Made by a program: the position numbers and the translations under genes | Source: Rhodococcus ruber | GTDB lineage: Bacteria > Actinomycetota > Actinomycetes > Mycobacteriales > Mycobacteriaceae | Direction: 5' to 3' | Assembly (NCBI RefSeq): GCF_027270735.1 | Contig: NZ_JAPWIJ010000002.1 | Span: forward strand, 62,001-126,000 | DNA length: 64,000 bases | Shown here: positions 28,374 to 36,841 of the stretch, one piece after another | Numbering within the stretch: position 1 is the first letter of the stretch | Layout of the letters: each line of letters opens with the position of its first letter | Notes under the pieces: model-generated | What the model was told of the DNA's origin: nothing | The model's database searches: none | Seen by the model: the letters and a program-made list of their open reading frames with translations, nothing else

Positions 28374-29180
28374 ATGGGTATCGGCGGGGTTCTTTTCGAC
28401 ATCGACGGCGTTCTGGTGACGTCGTGGCAGGCGGTGCCCGGGGCCGCGGAGACGCTGAAGTTTCTGGACAGCAAGGACATTGCCCGCGCATTCTTGACCA
28501 ACACCACGTCGAAGACGCGCGAGCAGATCGCCGGAGCGTTGCGCGATGTCGGACTGGACGTCCATTCCGACGAGATCGTCACGGCCGCGTCGCTCACCGC
28601 GGATCATCTGCGCGAGAACTATCCGGATGCGCGGGTGGTGCTGATCAACAACGGTGAGATCGCGGGCGACATGCCGGGAATCGAGTTCGTCGACGAGACG
28701 TCCGAGGATCCCGACGTCGTGGTGGTCGGCGGTGCCGGGCCGGAATTCACCCACGAACGCCTCAGTCGCGTCTACGACTGGCTGTGCCGCGGCATACCCG
28801 TCGTCGCAATGCACAGGTCGTTGATGTGGAGCACGGGAGCCGGTCTGCGCATCGACACCGGCATGTATCTGGCCGGAATGGAACAGGCGTCGGGGCACAC
28901 CGCGAAGGCCATCGGGAAGCCGGCTCCGTTGGGCTTCCGGACGGCATCCGAGCGGATGGGCGTCGACCCGGACGACGTCGTCATGGTCGGCGACGACCTG
29001 GACAACGACGTTCTCGCCGCCCAGGTCGTCGGCATGACGGGAGTGCTGGTGCGCACCGGAAAGTTCCGTCAGGATGTTCTGGATCGTCGCAGCACGGACG
29101 AATTCGCGATGGAGCCCGACCACGTGATCGACTCGGTCGCCGACCTCCCCGAGGTCCTGAACCGACTGGTCCTCTCCTGA
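28374..29180 (+). CDS. HAD superfamily hydrolase, subclass IIA (NagD-like phosphatase)
   Basis: This 268-residue HAD phosphatase starts with the nucleophile motif FDIDGVLVTS, has motif II in FLTNTTSKTR (Thr/Ser), a Lys in GKPAPLGF and motif IV in MVGDDLDND. The large C2 cap between residues about 80 and 190 and the overall length place it in the IIA group with NagD and the mammalian LHPP proteins, which dephosphorylate small phosphorylated metabolites. The substrate cannot be told. It is divergent from the HIT gene and converges with purB, whose stop is adjacent with no gap. Confidence 0.88.
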   Translation: MGIGGVLFDIDGVLVTSWQAVPGAAETLKFLDSKDIARAFLTNTTSKTREQIAGALRDVGLDVHSDEIVTAASLTADHLRENYPDARVVLINNGEIAGDMPGIEFVDETSEDPDVVVVGGAGPEFTHERLSRVYDWLCRGIPVVAMHRSLMWSTGAGLRIDTGMYLAGMEQASGHTAKAIGKPAPLGFRTASERMGVDPDDVVMVGDDLDNDVLAAQVVGMTGVLVRTGKFRQDVLDRRSTDEFAMEPDHVIDSVADLPEVLNRLVLS

Positions 29181-30605
29181 CTACAGAATGGGCGACGGGC
29201 TGTAGGACGCTCCGCCCGGGAACTTCGCGATCAACCGCTCCACGGCCGAGACGACAGCACTGACCTGGGCGTCGGCCGCGCCGATGAAGGCAGTCTTGTC
29301 CGCCAGTGCAGCATCGAGGGCAGCCCGATCGAGTGGGAGTCGATCGTCGGCTGCCAGTCGGTCGAGCAAGTCCGGTTCCTGTCCCTGCTCACGCATCGCC
29401 AGTGCGACGGCGACGGCGTGTTCCTTGATCGCCTCGTGCGCGGTCTCGCGGCCGACGCCTGCGCGCACGGCGGCCATGAGCACCTTCGTCGTCGCGAGGA
29501 ACGGCAGGTATCGGTCGAGTTCCTTGGCGATGACGGCCGGGTAGGCACCGAATTCGTCGAGCACCGTCAGGAACGTCTCGATGAGACCGTCGATGGCGAA
29601 GAACGCGTCGGGCAGGGCGACGCGACGGACGACGGAACAGAAGACGTCGCCCTCGTTCCATTGCGCGCCGGCGAGCTCGGCGGCCATCGATCCGTAGCCG
29701 CGCAGCACCACCTGCAGGCCGTTGACGCGCTCACACGAGCGGGTGTTCATCTTGTGCGGCATCGCCGACGAGCCGACCTGTCCCGGCTGGAAGCCTTCGG
29801 TGACGAGTTCGTGGCCGGCCATCAATCGGACGGTATGCGCGAACGACGACGGCCCGGCACCGATCTGGACCAACGCGGAGACGACCTCATGATCGAGCGA
29901 GCGGGGATAGACCTGGCCGACGCTGGTGAGCGTGTGCCGGAAACCGAGGTGATCGGCGACGATGCGCTCGAGTGCGACGAGCTTGGCGGAGTCGCCGCCG
30001 AAGAGATCGAGCATGTCCTGCGAGGTGCCCATCGGGCCCTTGATCCCGCGCAGTGGATAGCGCGCGATCAGTTCCTGAACCCGGGCCAGTGCCAGCAGCA
30101 GCTCGTCCGCTGCGGAGGCGAAACGCTTTCCCAGCGTCGTCGCCTGAGCAGCAACATTGTGGCTGCGCCCGGCCATGACGAGCGAGGAGTACTCGGCAGC
30201 TCGTTCGGCCAGCCGCTTCGCAACAGCGACGCCGTGCGCGTGCACGTGTTCGAGTGAGCGCAGGATCTGCAGCTGCTCGACGTTCTCGGTGAGGTCGCGA
30301 CTGGTGAGGCCCTTGTGGATGTGCTCATGGCCGGCGAGGGCGTTGAACTCCTCGATGCGCGCCTTGACGTCGTGCCGGGTGACCCGCTCACGCTCGGCGA
30401 TCGACGCGAGATCCACCTGGTCGACGACGGCTTCGTAGTCGTCGATCGCAGCGTTGGGGACGTCGACTCCGAGGGAGGACTGCGCGCGCAGCACGGCGAT
30501 CCACAACTGGCGTTCCAGGGCGATCTTGTGCTCCGGCGACCACAGCTGCACCAGTTCGGGACTCGCGTAACGGGTGGCCAGGACATTCGGGATGCTCACG
30601 AGCAT
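29181..30605 (-). CDS. purB: Adenylosuccinate lyase
   Basis: PurB splits adenylosuccinate to AMP and SAICAR to AICAR in purine synthesis. The protein is about 474 residues and contains the fumarase/aspartase signature GSSAMPHKMNTRSCE near residue 280, AGRSHNVAAQATTLGKR, and TSRDLTENVEQLQI near the N-terminus, all very close to the mycobacterial enzyme. ATG 30605 would give MLVSIPN; GTG 30599 gives the N-terminus used by mycobacterial homologues (SIPNVLATRYAS) and may be the real start. It stands on its own, convergent with the HAD gene and divergent from the DsbA-like gene. purD lies about 5 kb away. Confidence 0.96.
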   Translation of the reverse strand: MLVSIPNVLATRYASPELVQLWSPEHKIALERQLWIAVLRAQSSLGVDVPNAAIDDYEAVVDQVDLASIAERERVTRHDVKARIEEFNALAGHEHIHKGLTSRDLTENVEQLQILRSLEHVHAHGVAVAKRLAERAAEYSSLVMAGRSHNVAAQATTLGKRFASAADELLLALARVQELIARYPLRGIKGPMGTSQDMLDLFGGDSAKLVALERIVADHLGFRHTLTSVGQVYPRSLDHEVVSALVQIGAGPSSFAHTVRLMAGHELVTEGFQPGQVGSSAMPHKMNTRSCERVNGLQVVLRGYGSMAAELAGAQWNEGDVFCSVVRRVALPDAFFAIDGLIETFLTVLDEFGAYPAVIAKELDRYLPFLATTKVLMAAVRAGVGRETAHEAIKEHAVAVALAMREQGQEPDLLDRLAADDRLPLDRAALDAALADKTAFIGAADAQVSAVVSAVERLIAKFPGGASYSPSPIL

Positions 30606-30705
30606 CCAGCTTACGTGGCGCAGTTGTCGGTCCCGGAAGACGACTGCACTGTTTCATCTTGCCGCCGCTGGAATACCGGCAGCGCATTCCGATGTTGCAG
30701 CCGTC

Positions 30706-31356
30706 GTGAGCCGAACAGTGAAGGTAGACATCTGGTCCGACATCGCGTGCCCGTGGTGCTTCGTCGGTAAGCGCCGTTTCGAAGCAGGCGCTGCGGAGTT
30801 CACCGCCGGGGGCGGAACGCTCGAGGTGGAGTTCCACTCGTTCGAGCTGGCGCCCGACACACCGGTCGACTTCGACGGCAGCGAAGTCGACTTTCTCGTC
30901 TCTCACAAAGGCATGCCGGCCGCCCAGGTCACGCAAATGTTGAAGCAGATGACCGAGCTGGCCGCAGGCGAGGGGCTCGCGTACGACTTCGACGCCCTGA
31001 AGCACACCAACACCGTCAAGGCGCACGAGCTGCTGCACTTCGCCAAGTCGAAAGGCAAGCAGGTCGAAATGAAGGAACGGCTCCTGGCGGCCTACTTCGA
31101 GGAGGGCCGCCACGTCGGCCGCACCGATGATCTCGCCGACCTGGCCGCGGAGGTCGGCCTCGACCGTGACGAGGTGGTCGAGGCCCTGAAGTCGGAGGAG
31201 TTCCTGCCAGCGGTGCGGGCGGACAAGGAACAGGCCATCGCCTACGGGATCAGCGGTGTGCCGTTCTTCGTGATCGACGGACGACTCGGTGTGTCGGGCG
31301 CGCAGGAACCGTCGGTGTTCGCCGACGTCCTGCAGAAGGCCGCTACCGGCTCATGA
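30706..31356 (+). CDS. DsbA family oxidoreductase, FrnE-like
   Basis: This protein of about 216 residues has the DsbA/FrnE thioredoxin fold. The active-site motif is CPWC in SDIACPWCFVGKRRFE near the N-terminus, and the cis-proline loop is GISGVPFFVID near residue 185. There is no signal peptide, so it acts in the cytoplasm like other FrnE-type 2-hydroxychromene isomerase-like disulfide oxidoreductases. I chose GTG 30706 (VSRTVKVDIWSD); a GTG at 30718 is equally possible. Its last codons overlap the ATG of the 35-residue peptide gene at 31353, so the two are probably translated together. Confidence 0.9.
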   Translation: MSRTVKVDIWSDIACPWCFVGKRRFEAGAAEFTAGGGTLEVEFHSFELAPDTPVDFDGSEVDFLVSHKGMPAAQVTQMLKQMTELAAGEGLAYDFDALKHTNTVKAHELLHFAKSKGKQVEMKERLLAAYFEEGRHVGRTDDLADLAAEVGLDRDEVVEALKSEEFLPAVRADKEQAIAYGISGVPFFVIDGRLGVSGAQEPSVFADVLQKAATGS

Positions 31357-31460
31357 GCGGCCCATTGGAGATGGTCGGCGACGACCACGGACTCGTCTGC
31401 GAGGACGGTGTGTGCGAGGTGCCACCGATCCACGACGCAAACTCCGGCGAGACCGACTAG
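31353..31460 (+). CDS. 35-residue cysteine-pair peptide coupled to the DsbA-like gene
   Basis: The sequence ATGA at 31353-31356 combines the stop of the DsbA-like gene with a start for a short frame. The peptide begins MSGPLEMVGDDHG and has the pair C16-E-D-G-V-C21, then an acidic tail ending NSGETD. It is strongly acidic and has no hydrophobic helix. The ATGA overlap and the cysteine pair next to a thiol oxidoreductase suggest a real gene, such as a redox partner or substrate, but I know of no characterised family. The stop is three bases before the end of the converging TetR gene. Confidence 0.6.
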   Translation: MSGPLEMVGDDHGLVCEDGVCEVPPIHDANSGETD

Positions 31461-31463
31461 CAG

Positions 31464-32102
31464 TCAATCGGCCGGCACCTGCTCCGCCGGTGCCACGATG
31501 TCGATGACTGCCAGAAGCATGCTTCGCGCCATTTCACGAGGATCGGGATCCACTTCGCTGAGCGCGCCCACCACTGCTCCGTCGACCACCGCCACGAGTC
31601 GTCGAAGCTGCTCTTCCTGCACGGTTCGGCCCGATCTGCGCAGCACGTCGGTGAGCAGGTCGTCGATCTGGGCGCGCAGCCGCAGTTGCACTTCCCGCAG
31701 TTCGGGATGCCGGGCCGAGGCGATGAAGCGCTCGTATCGTGCGATCAGTTGCTCGTGGCCGTCCTGTGGCCCGATGAGCAGGTCGACGATGAGGTCGACC
31801 GTCGATTCCATTTCGTTCGAGCACTTGCCCTCGTCCTCGATACGACCACGCATGACGTCGATCTCACGGGTTCCGACGACGTCGACTGCCGCGGCTACCA
31901 GGTCTCCGAGAGACTCGAAATAGTAGGTGGTCGACGCCAGCGGAAGACCGGCTCGTGCGGCCACGGATCGGTGCCGAACCGCGTCGAAGCCACCCTCGAC
32001 GAGGAGGTCCGCAGCGGCCGACGCCAGTGCCTGGCGGCGGCGCACTCCCTTCGGAGTCGCACCCGACACCTTGTGTTGCGACTCGGTCGGACCTGCGGAC
32101 AT
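31464..32102 (-). CDS. TetR/AcrR family transcriptional regulator
   Basis: This 212-residue repressor-type protein has an N-terminal TetR helix-turn-helix at about residues 20-65 (RRRQALASAAADLLVEGGFDA, located here only by position; then SVAARAGLPLASTTYYFES). The C-terminal ligand-binding region has no feature that identifies a ligand. It is divergent from the threonine aldolase gene across a 49-base gap, so that gene is a plausible target. It converges with the DsbA-peptide unit. Confidence 0.9.
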   Translation of the reverse strand: MSAGPTESQHKVSGATPKGVRRRQALASAAADLLVEGGFDAVRHRSVAARAGLPLASTTYYFESLGDLVAAAVDVVGTREIDVMRGRIEDEGKCSNEMESTVDLIVDLLIGPQDGHEQLIARYERFIASARHPELREVQLRLRAQIDDLLTDVLRRSGRTVQEEQLRRLVAVVDGAVVGALSEVDPDPREMARSMLLAVIDIVAPAEQVPAD

Positions 32103-32151
32103 TCAAGTCATCGTGCCAGCTCGAGGCCGTTCGTCGGACTGCTTTGGCGCT

Positions 32152-33183
32152 ATGGAATTGTCGTTACTCGTGGCACACAGAACGATCGACCTCCGCTCCG
32201 ACACCATCACCCGGCCCGATTCGGTCATGCGAAAAGCCATGGCAGACGCCGAAGTGGGCGACGACGTCCTCGATCACGACCCCACGATGGCGGCACTGGA
32301 AGAGGCAGTCGCGGGCATGCTCGGATTCGAGTCGGCATTGTGGGTCCCGTCGGGATCGATGGGCAACATCATCGCGCTGATGCTGCACCTGCAGCGCGGC
32401 GATCGGTTCCTGGCACCCGAGCACGCGCACGTGCTGGGATCCGAGCTCGGCACCGCGGCGTGGTTGGCAGGCGGGATGCCCGACGCCCTCCCCCACGACG
32501 CAGGCCCCGGCCGTCCCCTCGCGTCGACCGTGCGCGCCAAGGCCGGCGGCGCAGGGCCGTACTTCGCGCTGCGGACTACGCTGCTCTCGCTCGAGAACAC
32601 CCACAACTTTGCCGGCGGTGCCGTGTTCGGACCGGATGAATGGTCCGAACTCGTTGCCGCGGCACGCGACTCGGGCCTTCGCATTCACCTCGATGGAGCG
32701 AGGCTGTGGAATGCCGCTGTGGCCCTTGATGTTCCGATCGCGTCGTTGACCACAGGAGCCGACACGGTGCAGGTGTGCCTGAGCAAGGGCCTCGGAGCGC
32801 CCGTCGGCTCGATGTTGGTCTCCGACGCCGCGCGAATCCACGAGGCCAGACGCGTCCGGAAGATGTTGGGCGGCGGAGTTCGTCAGGGTGGCGTTCTGGC
32901 TGCGGCAGGGCTCGTTGCGCTGGATCGAATCGATGATCTGGCCGAGGATCACGCCAACGCGGCGACCCTCGCCCGTGGACTGCGGGAGCAGGGCTGGGAC
33001 GTGCCGAACCCGGAGACCAACATCGTGCTTGCATCGGTCACCGACCCCGTGCAGACGGTCGCGGAGCTGGCCGAGTTGGGTATCGCCGCGGTGACCGTCG
33101 CGGGCAAGGTGCGCTTCGTGACCCACCGTGACGTCGACTCCGCAGACATCGACGAGGTGCTGGAGCGGCTGCGCCGCATGTGA
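32152..33183 (+). CDS. Low-specificity L-threonine aldolase
   Basis: This 343-residue PLP enzyme cleaves L-threonine or L-allo-threonine to glycine and acetaldehyde. The N-terminus has IDLRSDTITRPD, the cofactor-binding region has HLDGARLWNAAVAL, and the PLP lysine is in VCLSKGLGAPVGS near residue 207. Length and order are those of the GlyI/LtaE fold-type I family. ATG 32152 is used; a GTG seven codons downstream (VAHRTIDL) is an alternative. The gene is divergent from the TetR gene and ends before a strong hairpin at 33223-33242. Confidence 0.9.
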   Translation: MELSLLVAHRTIDLRSDTITRPDSVMRKAMADAEVGDDVLDHDPTMAALEEAVAGMLGFESALWVPSGSMGNIIALMLHLQRGDRFLAPEHAHVLGSELGTAAWLAGGMPDALPHDAGPGRPLASTVRAKAGGAGPYFALRTTLLSLENTHNFAGGAVFGPDEWSELVAAARDSGLRIHLDGARLWNAAVALDVPIASLTTGADTVQVCLSKGLGAPVGSMLVSDAARIHEARRVRKMLGGGVRQGGVLAAAGLVALDRIDDLAEDHANAATLARGLREQGWDVPNPETNIVLASVTDPVQTVAELAELGIAAVTVAGKVRFVTHRDVDSADIDEVLERLRRM

Positions 33184-33222
33184 GCTCAGCGCCTTCCTGT
33201 CGTTCCGCATGCTCCACTCCAG

Positions 33223-33242
33223 CCTCGTAGCCTGCTACGAGG
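33223..33242. terminator. Bidirectional hairpin terminator
   Basis: CCTCGTAGC and GCTACGAGG form a perfect nine-base stem around a two-base loop in the 65-base gap between the converging threonine aldolase (stop 33183) and aminotransferase (stop 33249) genes. There is no long T tract, which is common in actinobacteria. Confidence 0.65.
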
Positions 33243-33248
33243 AAACAC

Positions 33249-34397
33249 TCACATACGACGAAGTCGCTCCAATGCTTCTTCGACGTCCGCGGTGGTGCCT
33301 GCGAACGAGAACCGCACCGTGTGGTTGCCGCGGACGGTGTCGAAATCCACCCCCGGTGCCAGCGCAACACCGGTCTCGGAAAGGATTCGCGCACACCAAC
33401 TCCGCGAATCATCGGTGAGATGCGCAATGTCGGCGTACACGTAGAACGCACCGTCGGCCGGTGCGACATCGGTGATGCCCATGTCCGGCACGCCGTCGAG
33501 CAGAATTCGGCGATTGACGGCGTAGCGCTCGACGTGCGAATCCAACTCGATGCGAGATTCTTCGGTGAACGCCGCAATGGCCGCAACCTGTGAGATCGCC
33601 GGCGGGCAGACCGTCATGTTCGACGCCAATCGTTCGACGGCCCTGCGCAATCGGGCGGGAAGCAACATCCACCCCAGCCGCCAACCCGTCATCGAGAAGT
33701 ACTTCGATACCGATCCGATCACGACGGATTCTTTCGAGGTCTCCCATGCGCTGGACGTGTGCGCGTTGCCGTAGGAGATCCCGTGGTAGATCTCGTCCGA
33801 GATCAGCAGCGTGCCGTGCTCGTCGCACCAGCGCGCAATCGCGGCCAGCTCATCCGCGTCGATGATCGTGCCGGTGGGATTGGCGGGGCTCGCGATGATG
33901 AGCCCCGCGGGCGGCTCGGGCAGTTCCTCGAGCATCGCGACGGTCGGTTGGAACCGCGTCTCTTCGACGCAGTCCAGTTCGACAACCCGGCAGCCCAACG
34001 CCGCCAACGTGTTTCGATAGGCCGGATAACCGGGCCTGGCCATCACAACGGTATCTCCCGCGTCGAACGCAGCGAGGAACAGCAGAGTGAACGCGCCCGA
34101 CGACCCGGTGGTGATCACCACGTCGTCGGCGTCGACGGTGATTCCGTACCGCGCGCTGTGGTACTCGGCGATTGCACGGCGCAGCGGCAGAATTCCAAGC
34201 GTCTCGGTATATCCGAGCAGATGCGCGTCCAGGGCCTCCCGGGCGGCACGCAACACGGGACCGGGTGCACGGGTGGATGGCTGACCTGCGGCGAGCGAGA
34301 GTACATCGCCGTGAGTGCGTGCCCGCTCGGCCGCTGCCGCGAACACGTCCATCACATGAAACGGCTCGACCTTCGATCGCTGCGATTCACTGTGCAT
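33249..34397 (-). CDS. Class I/II pyridoxal-phosphate aminotransferase
   Basis: This 382-residue enzyme of fold-type I has the aspartate aminotransferase layout: a substrate-binding loop SLAAGQPS near residue 35, TTGSSGAFTLLF near residue 96, the SPANPTGT block, the DEIYHGISYG cofactor-binding block and the PLP lysine in GSVSKYFSMTGWRLGW near residue 230. The C-terminus has VRFSFA with the carboxylate-binding Arg. The amino acid substrate is not clear; alanine or aromatic/branched aminotransferases of actinobacteria look alike. It converges with the threonine aldolase gene. Upstream (34398-34440) there is a short gap before a palindromic repeat. Confidence 0.88.
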   Translation of the reverse strand: MHSESQRSKVEPFHVMDVFAAAAERARTHGDVLSLAAGQPSTRAPGPVLRAAREALDAHLLGYTETLGILPLRRAIAEYHSARYGITVDADDVVITTGSSGAFTLLFLAAFDAGDTVVMARPGYPAYRNTLAALGCRVVELDCVEETRFQPTVAMLEELPEPPAGLIIASPANPTGTIIDADELAAIARWCDEHGTLLISDEIYHGISYGNAHTSSAWETSKESVVIGSVSKYFSMTGWRLGWMLLPARLRRAVERLASNMTVCPPAISQVAAIAAFTEESRIELDSHVERYAVNRRILLDGVPDMGITDVAPADGAFYVYADIAHLTDDSRSWCARILSETGVALAPGVDFDTVRGNHTVRFSFAGTTADVEEALERLRRM

Positions 34398-34440
34398 ATT
34401 TCGACACTACTGACGTCGATTCGCCCGGCGCAGGTGCACT

Positions 34441-34502
34441 GAGTGTCCACTATTTCGCGGCAGCCACGGGATCCCGTCTGACAGCACAAATTGTGGACAC
34501 TC
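34441..34502. repeat. 62-bp palindromic repeat, copy A
   Basis: The element starts GAGTGTCCAC and ends GTGGACACTC, with an inner palindrome ACGGGATCCCGT at its centre. It has the same length and outline as copy B at 35423-35484. The two copies bracket the DUF559 gene. The right end overlaps the stop codon of that gene. Confidence 0.8.
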
Positions 34503-35337
34503 ACGTCAGTGCCTTCCGGCGACGTCGTACGGTGTCGACGATCTGCCGCACCACATAATCCAGGTCGGTCAGCACCATCGCCGCCGAATAGCGCAACACC
34601 AGCCAGCCGTCGAGTTGCAGAGCATTCTGGCGCACGCGGTCGTTGGTGAACACACCCGGTGCGCTGTGGAATTCACGTCCATCGATTTCGACGATCACCC
34701 GAGCGCGACGGTCCATCAGATCCGCGTAGTAGGGCCCCACCTCCGCGTTGATCTCGAGGAAGTAGCCCGCGGCCGTGAGTGCCCGAGCCACCAAGCGTTC
34801 GGGTTCGGACAGAGTGCGCGGGCAACACAGTCGCAGCTGCCTTCTCACCTCGGTGATGCCGGCCATCCCGGCCGACTTCTCGCATTGCCTCGCGACCCCG
34901 CGCCAGCTCACCGCGCGGCTCAGCGCAGAGTCGAAGAACTGCTCCAATTCGGGCCGGGTCAGCGACACAGCGACGTCGACGATGGACTGCTCGATGGTCA
35001 CCACCGGCAGACCGTCCGCGAAGCTCGACTCGGTGAGACTGCGTCGGTACGCCCGCAGCCACTTCGGACCGCGTGTTCTCGACGTGCGAGGAACTGTGAT
35101 GTCCACGTGATCGGGTTCGTGCTCGAGCAGGTTCCACCACCACGCCGCAGCGAGATGGCTGAGCACTGCGTGCGGTTGCCAGAGCGTGGCAGCGACGCAA
35201 CGGTCACGGTACGTCGGTTCGCCGGTGCAGTAGATGCTCGGAAGCAGCCGGGTCAGCGTGCCGACTCTCGTCCGATACGCAATTGTGCCCTCGCTGACGC
35301 CGGTGTCCAACAGCTGCTGCCTCGTGTATACCCCCAT
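34501..35337 (-). CDS. DUF559 nuclease-fold protein with AbiEi-like N-terminal domain
   Basis: This 278-residue protein begins with a winged-helix region like the AbiEi antitoxin family (TRQQLLDTGVSEGTIAYR, residues about 5-22, then RLLPSIYCTG). Its C-terminus (about 190-275) is a DUF559 domain of the Vsr/PD-(D/E)xK fold: SEPERLV, YYADLMDRRARVIVEIDGRE (Asp and Glu-x-Asp as candidate metal ligands) and DGWLVLRYSA. Such stand-alone proteins are common in actinobacteria and their function is not established. No AbiEii-type toxin gene is adjacent, so I would not call it a toxin-antitoxin pair. Its stop lies inside one palindromic repeat and a second copy lies 86 bases before its start. Confidence 0.8.
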   Translation of the reverse strand: MGVYTRQQLLDTGVSEGTIAYRTRVGTLTRLLPSIYCTGEPTYRDRCVAATLWQPHAVLSHLAAAWWWNLLEHEPDHVDITVPRTSRTRGPKWLRAYRRSLTESSFADGLPVVTIEQSIVDVAVSLTRPELEQFFDSALSRAVSWRGVARQCEKSAGMAGITEVRRQLRLCCPRTLSEPERLVARALTAAGYFLEINAEVGPYYADLMDRRARVIVEIDGREFHSAPGVFTNDRVRQNALQLDGWLVLRYSAAMVLTDLDYVVRQIVDTVRRRRKALT

Positions 35338-35422
35338 GGACTACAGCCTGGCGTCGGAAATCCACTCGTGGCCTAGCGATTCGAGAAATGTGGATAACGC
35401 TGCTACCTGTGGACAACTGACG

Positions 35423-35484
35423 TGAGTGTCCACTTTTCGGGGCTTCGCACGGGATCCCGTGTGCTAAGTGAAATTGTGGACACT
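35423..35484. repeat. 62-bp palindromic repeat, copy B
   Basis: It begins GAGTGTCCAC, ends GTGGACACTC and has CACGGGATCCCGTG at the centre, matching copy A at 34441-34502 in length and in both ends. The inner flanks of A and B are also inverted copies (GTGGACACTCACGTCAGT after A, its complement before B). The 35338-35512 gap otherwise holds nothing I recognise. Confidence 0.8.
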
Positions 35485-35512
35485 CAGCGCACCTGCGAGT
35501 CACCCAGGTCAC

Positions 35513-36763
35513 CTACAACGAGATGCGACCCTCCACTGCAGCCAGTCCGATGTCTGTGCGGAAGTGACTGCCCGGCAAGCGGATTCCAGCGATTCGGGAG
35601 TATGCATCGTCGCGGGCTGCGGTGAGGTCGAATCCGGTGCCGACCACGCTCAACACGCGTCCGCCCGCAGACACCACCACTCCGTCCTTGACCGCAGTGC
35701 CGGCATGCAGGACGCCTGCACCATCGGAGCCGAGGATCTCGTCCCCGGTACGGGGTCGACCGGGGTAGTTCTCGGCAGCGATGACGACGGTGACGGCTGC
35801 TCCGTCCTTCCAGCGCAGGGGCGGCAGCGCCGCGAGAGTGCCGGTTGCCGTCGCGTTCAGCGCCTCACCGAGGGGTGAATCGAGCAGCGCGAGCACTGCC
35901 TGAGTCTCGGGATCGCCGAAGCGACAGTTGAATTCGACGACGGCCGGGCCGTCGGACCCCATCGCCAGGCCGGCGTACAGCAGTCCGGAGAACGGCACGC
36001 CGCGCTTCACCATCTCGGCGGCAACGGGTTTCACCACATCGTGCACGATCTGCTCGACCGCGCCCTCGGGCAACCACGGGAGCGGGGTGTACGCACCCAT
36101 GCCGCCGGTGTTGGGCCCGGTGTCTCCGTCGCCGACGCGTTTGTGGTCCTGCGCGGGCAGCAGCGGCACCACGGTCTCACCGTCGACGAGGCAGAAGAGG
36201 GAGACCTCGGGTCCGTCGAGGAACGATTCCAGCAGCACCGGGTGACCGTTCTCGAGGAGCTCGGCGGCATGATCGCGAGCGATGAGGCGATCCGTGGTGA
36301 CGACGACGCCTTTGCCCGCGGCCAACCCGTCGTCCTTGACCACCCAGTGCGGACCGAAGCGGTCGAGAGCTGCGTCCAGCAAAGCGGGTGAGTCGACTAT
36401 TTCACTGTGCGCAGTGCGTACACCCGCTGCTGCCATCACGTCCTTGGCGAACGCCTTGGACCCCTCGATGCGCGCGGCGTCGGCGGAGGGGCCGAACGCG
36501 GCGATGCCTGCCTCGCGGAGCGCGTCGGCGACCCCGAGAACCAAGGGCACCTCGGGTCCGATGACCACGAGATTGGCCTCGAGTTTCTTCGCCAGCGCGG
36601 TCACCGCCTCGCCGGAGGCAACGTCGACCGCGTGCTGCTCGGCGAGCTTCGCGGTACCTGCGTTGCCGGGAGCCACGAAGAGCTTCTCGACCGACGGATC
36701 GGCTTTCAACGCAAGTAGAAGGGCGTGCTCACGAGCACCGGAACCAATGACTAGTACGCGCAC
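35513..36763 (-). CDS. purD: Phosphoribosylamine-glycine ligase
   Basis: PurD joins glycine to 5-phosphoribosylamine using ATP, the second step of purine synthesis. This 416-residue protein has the ATP-grasp layout: N-terminal [13 protein letters not shown], central [36 protein letters not shown] (positions about 207-227) and the metal-binding [11 protein letters not shown]. The C-terminal domain ends [12 protein letters not shown]. Length is normal. ATG 36763 begins at the conserved N-terminus. The gene lies downstream of a hairpin that separates it from the glycosyltransferase genes. Confidence 0.97.
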   Translation of the reverse strand: MRVLVIGSGAREHALLLALKADPSVEKLFVAPGNAGTAKLAEQHAVDVASGEAVTALAKKLEANLVVIGPEVPLVLGVADALREAGIAAFGPSADAARIEGSKAFAKDVMAAAGVRTAHSEIVDSPALLDAALDRFGPHWVVKDDGLAAGKGVVVTTDRLIARDHAAELLENGHPVLLESFLDGPEVSLFCLVDGETVVPLLPAQDHKRVGDGDTGPNTGGMGAYTPLPWLPEGAVEQIVHDVVKPVAAEMVKRGVPFSGLLYAGLAMGSDGPAVVEFNCRFGDPETQAVLALLDSPLGEALNATATGTLAALPPLRWKDGAAVTVVIAAENYPGRPRTGDEILGSDGAGVLHAGTAVKDGVVVSAGGRVLSVVGTGFDLTAARDDAYSRIAGIRLPGSHFRTDIGLAAVEGRISL

Positions 36764-36795
36764 AGTGCATCAGACTATCTGCTCGACGCGAGAGC

Positions 36796-36821
36796 GCCCC
36801 GCACCTGTCACGGTGCGGGGC
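36796..36821. terminator. Hairpin terminator between the glycosyltransferase unit and purD
   Basis: GCCCCGCACC and GGTGCGGGGC pair in a perfect ten-base stem with a six-base loop. It is 20 bases past the stop of the minus-strand glycosyltransferase gene (36842) and just upstream of purD. A short T-rich tail (CTCTTTC) is on the plus-strand side. Confidence 0.7.
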
Positions 36822-36841
36822 TCTTTCGTGATGGTTCGTCG

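Noticed and set aside
34501..35337. DUF559 gene as a type IV toxin-antitoxin system
   Set aside because: The N-terminal part is like AbiEi, but no AbiEii-type nucleotidyltransferase toxin is next to it.
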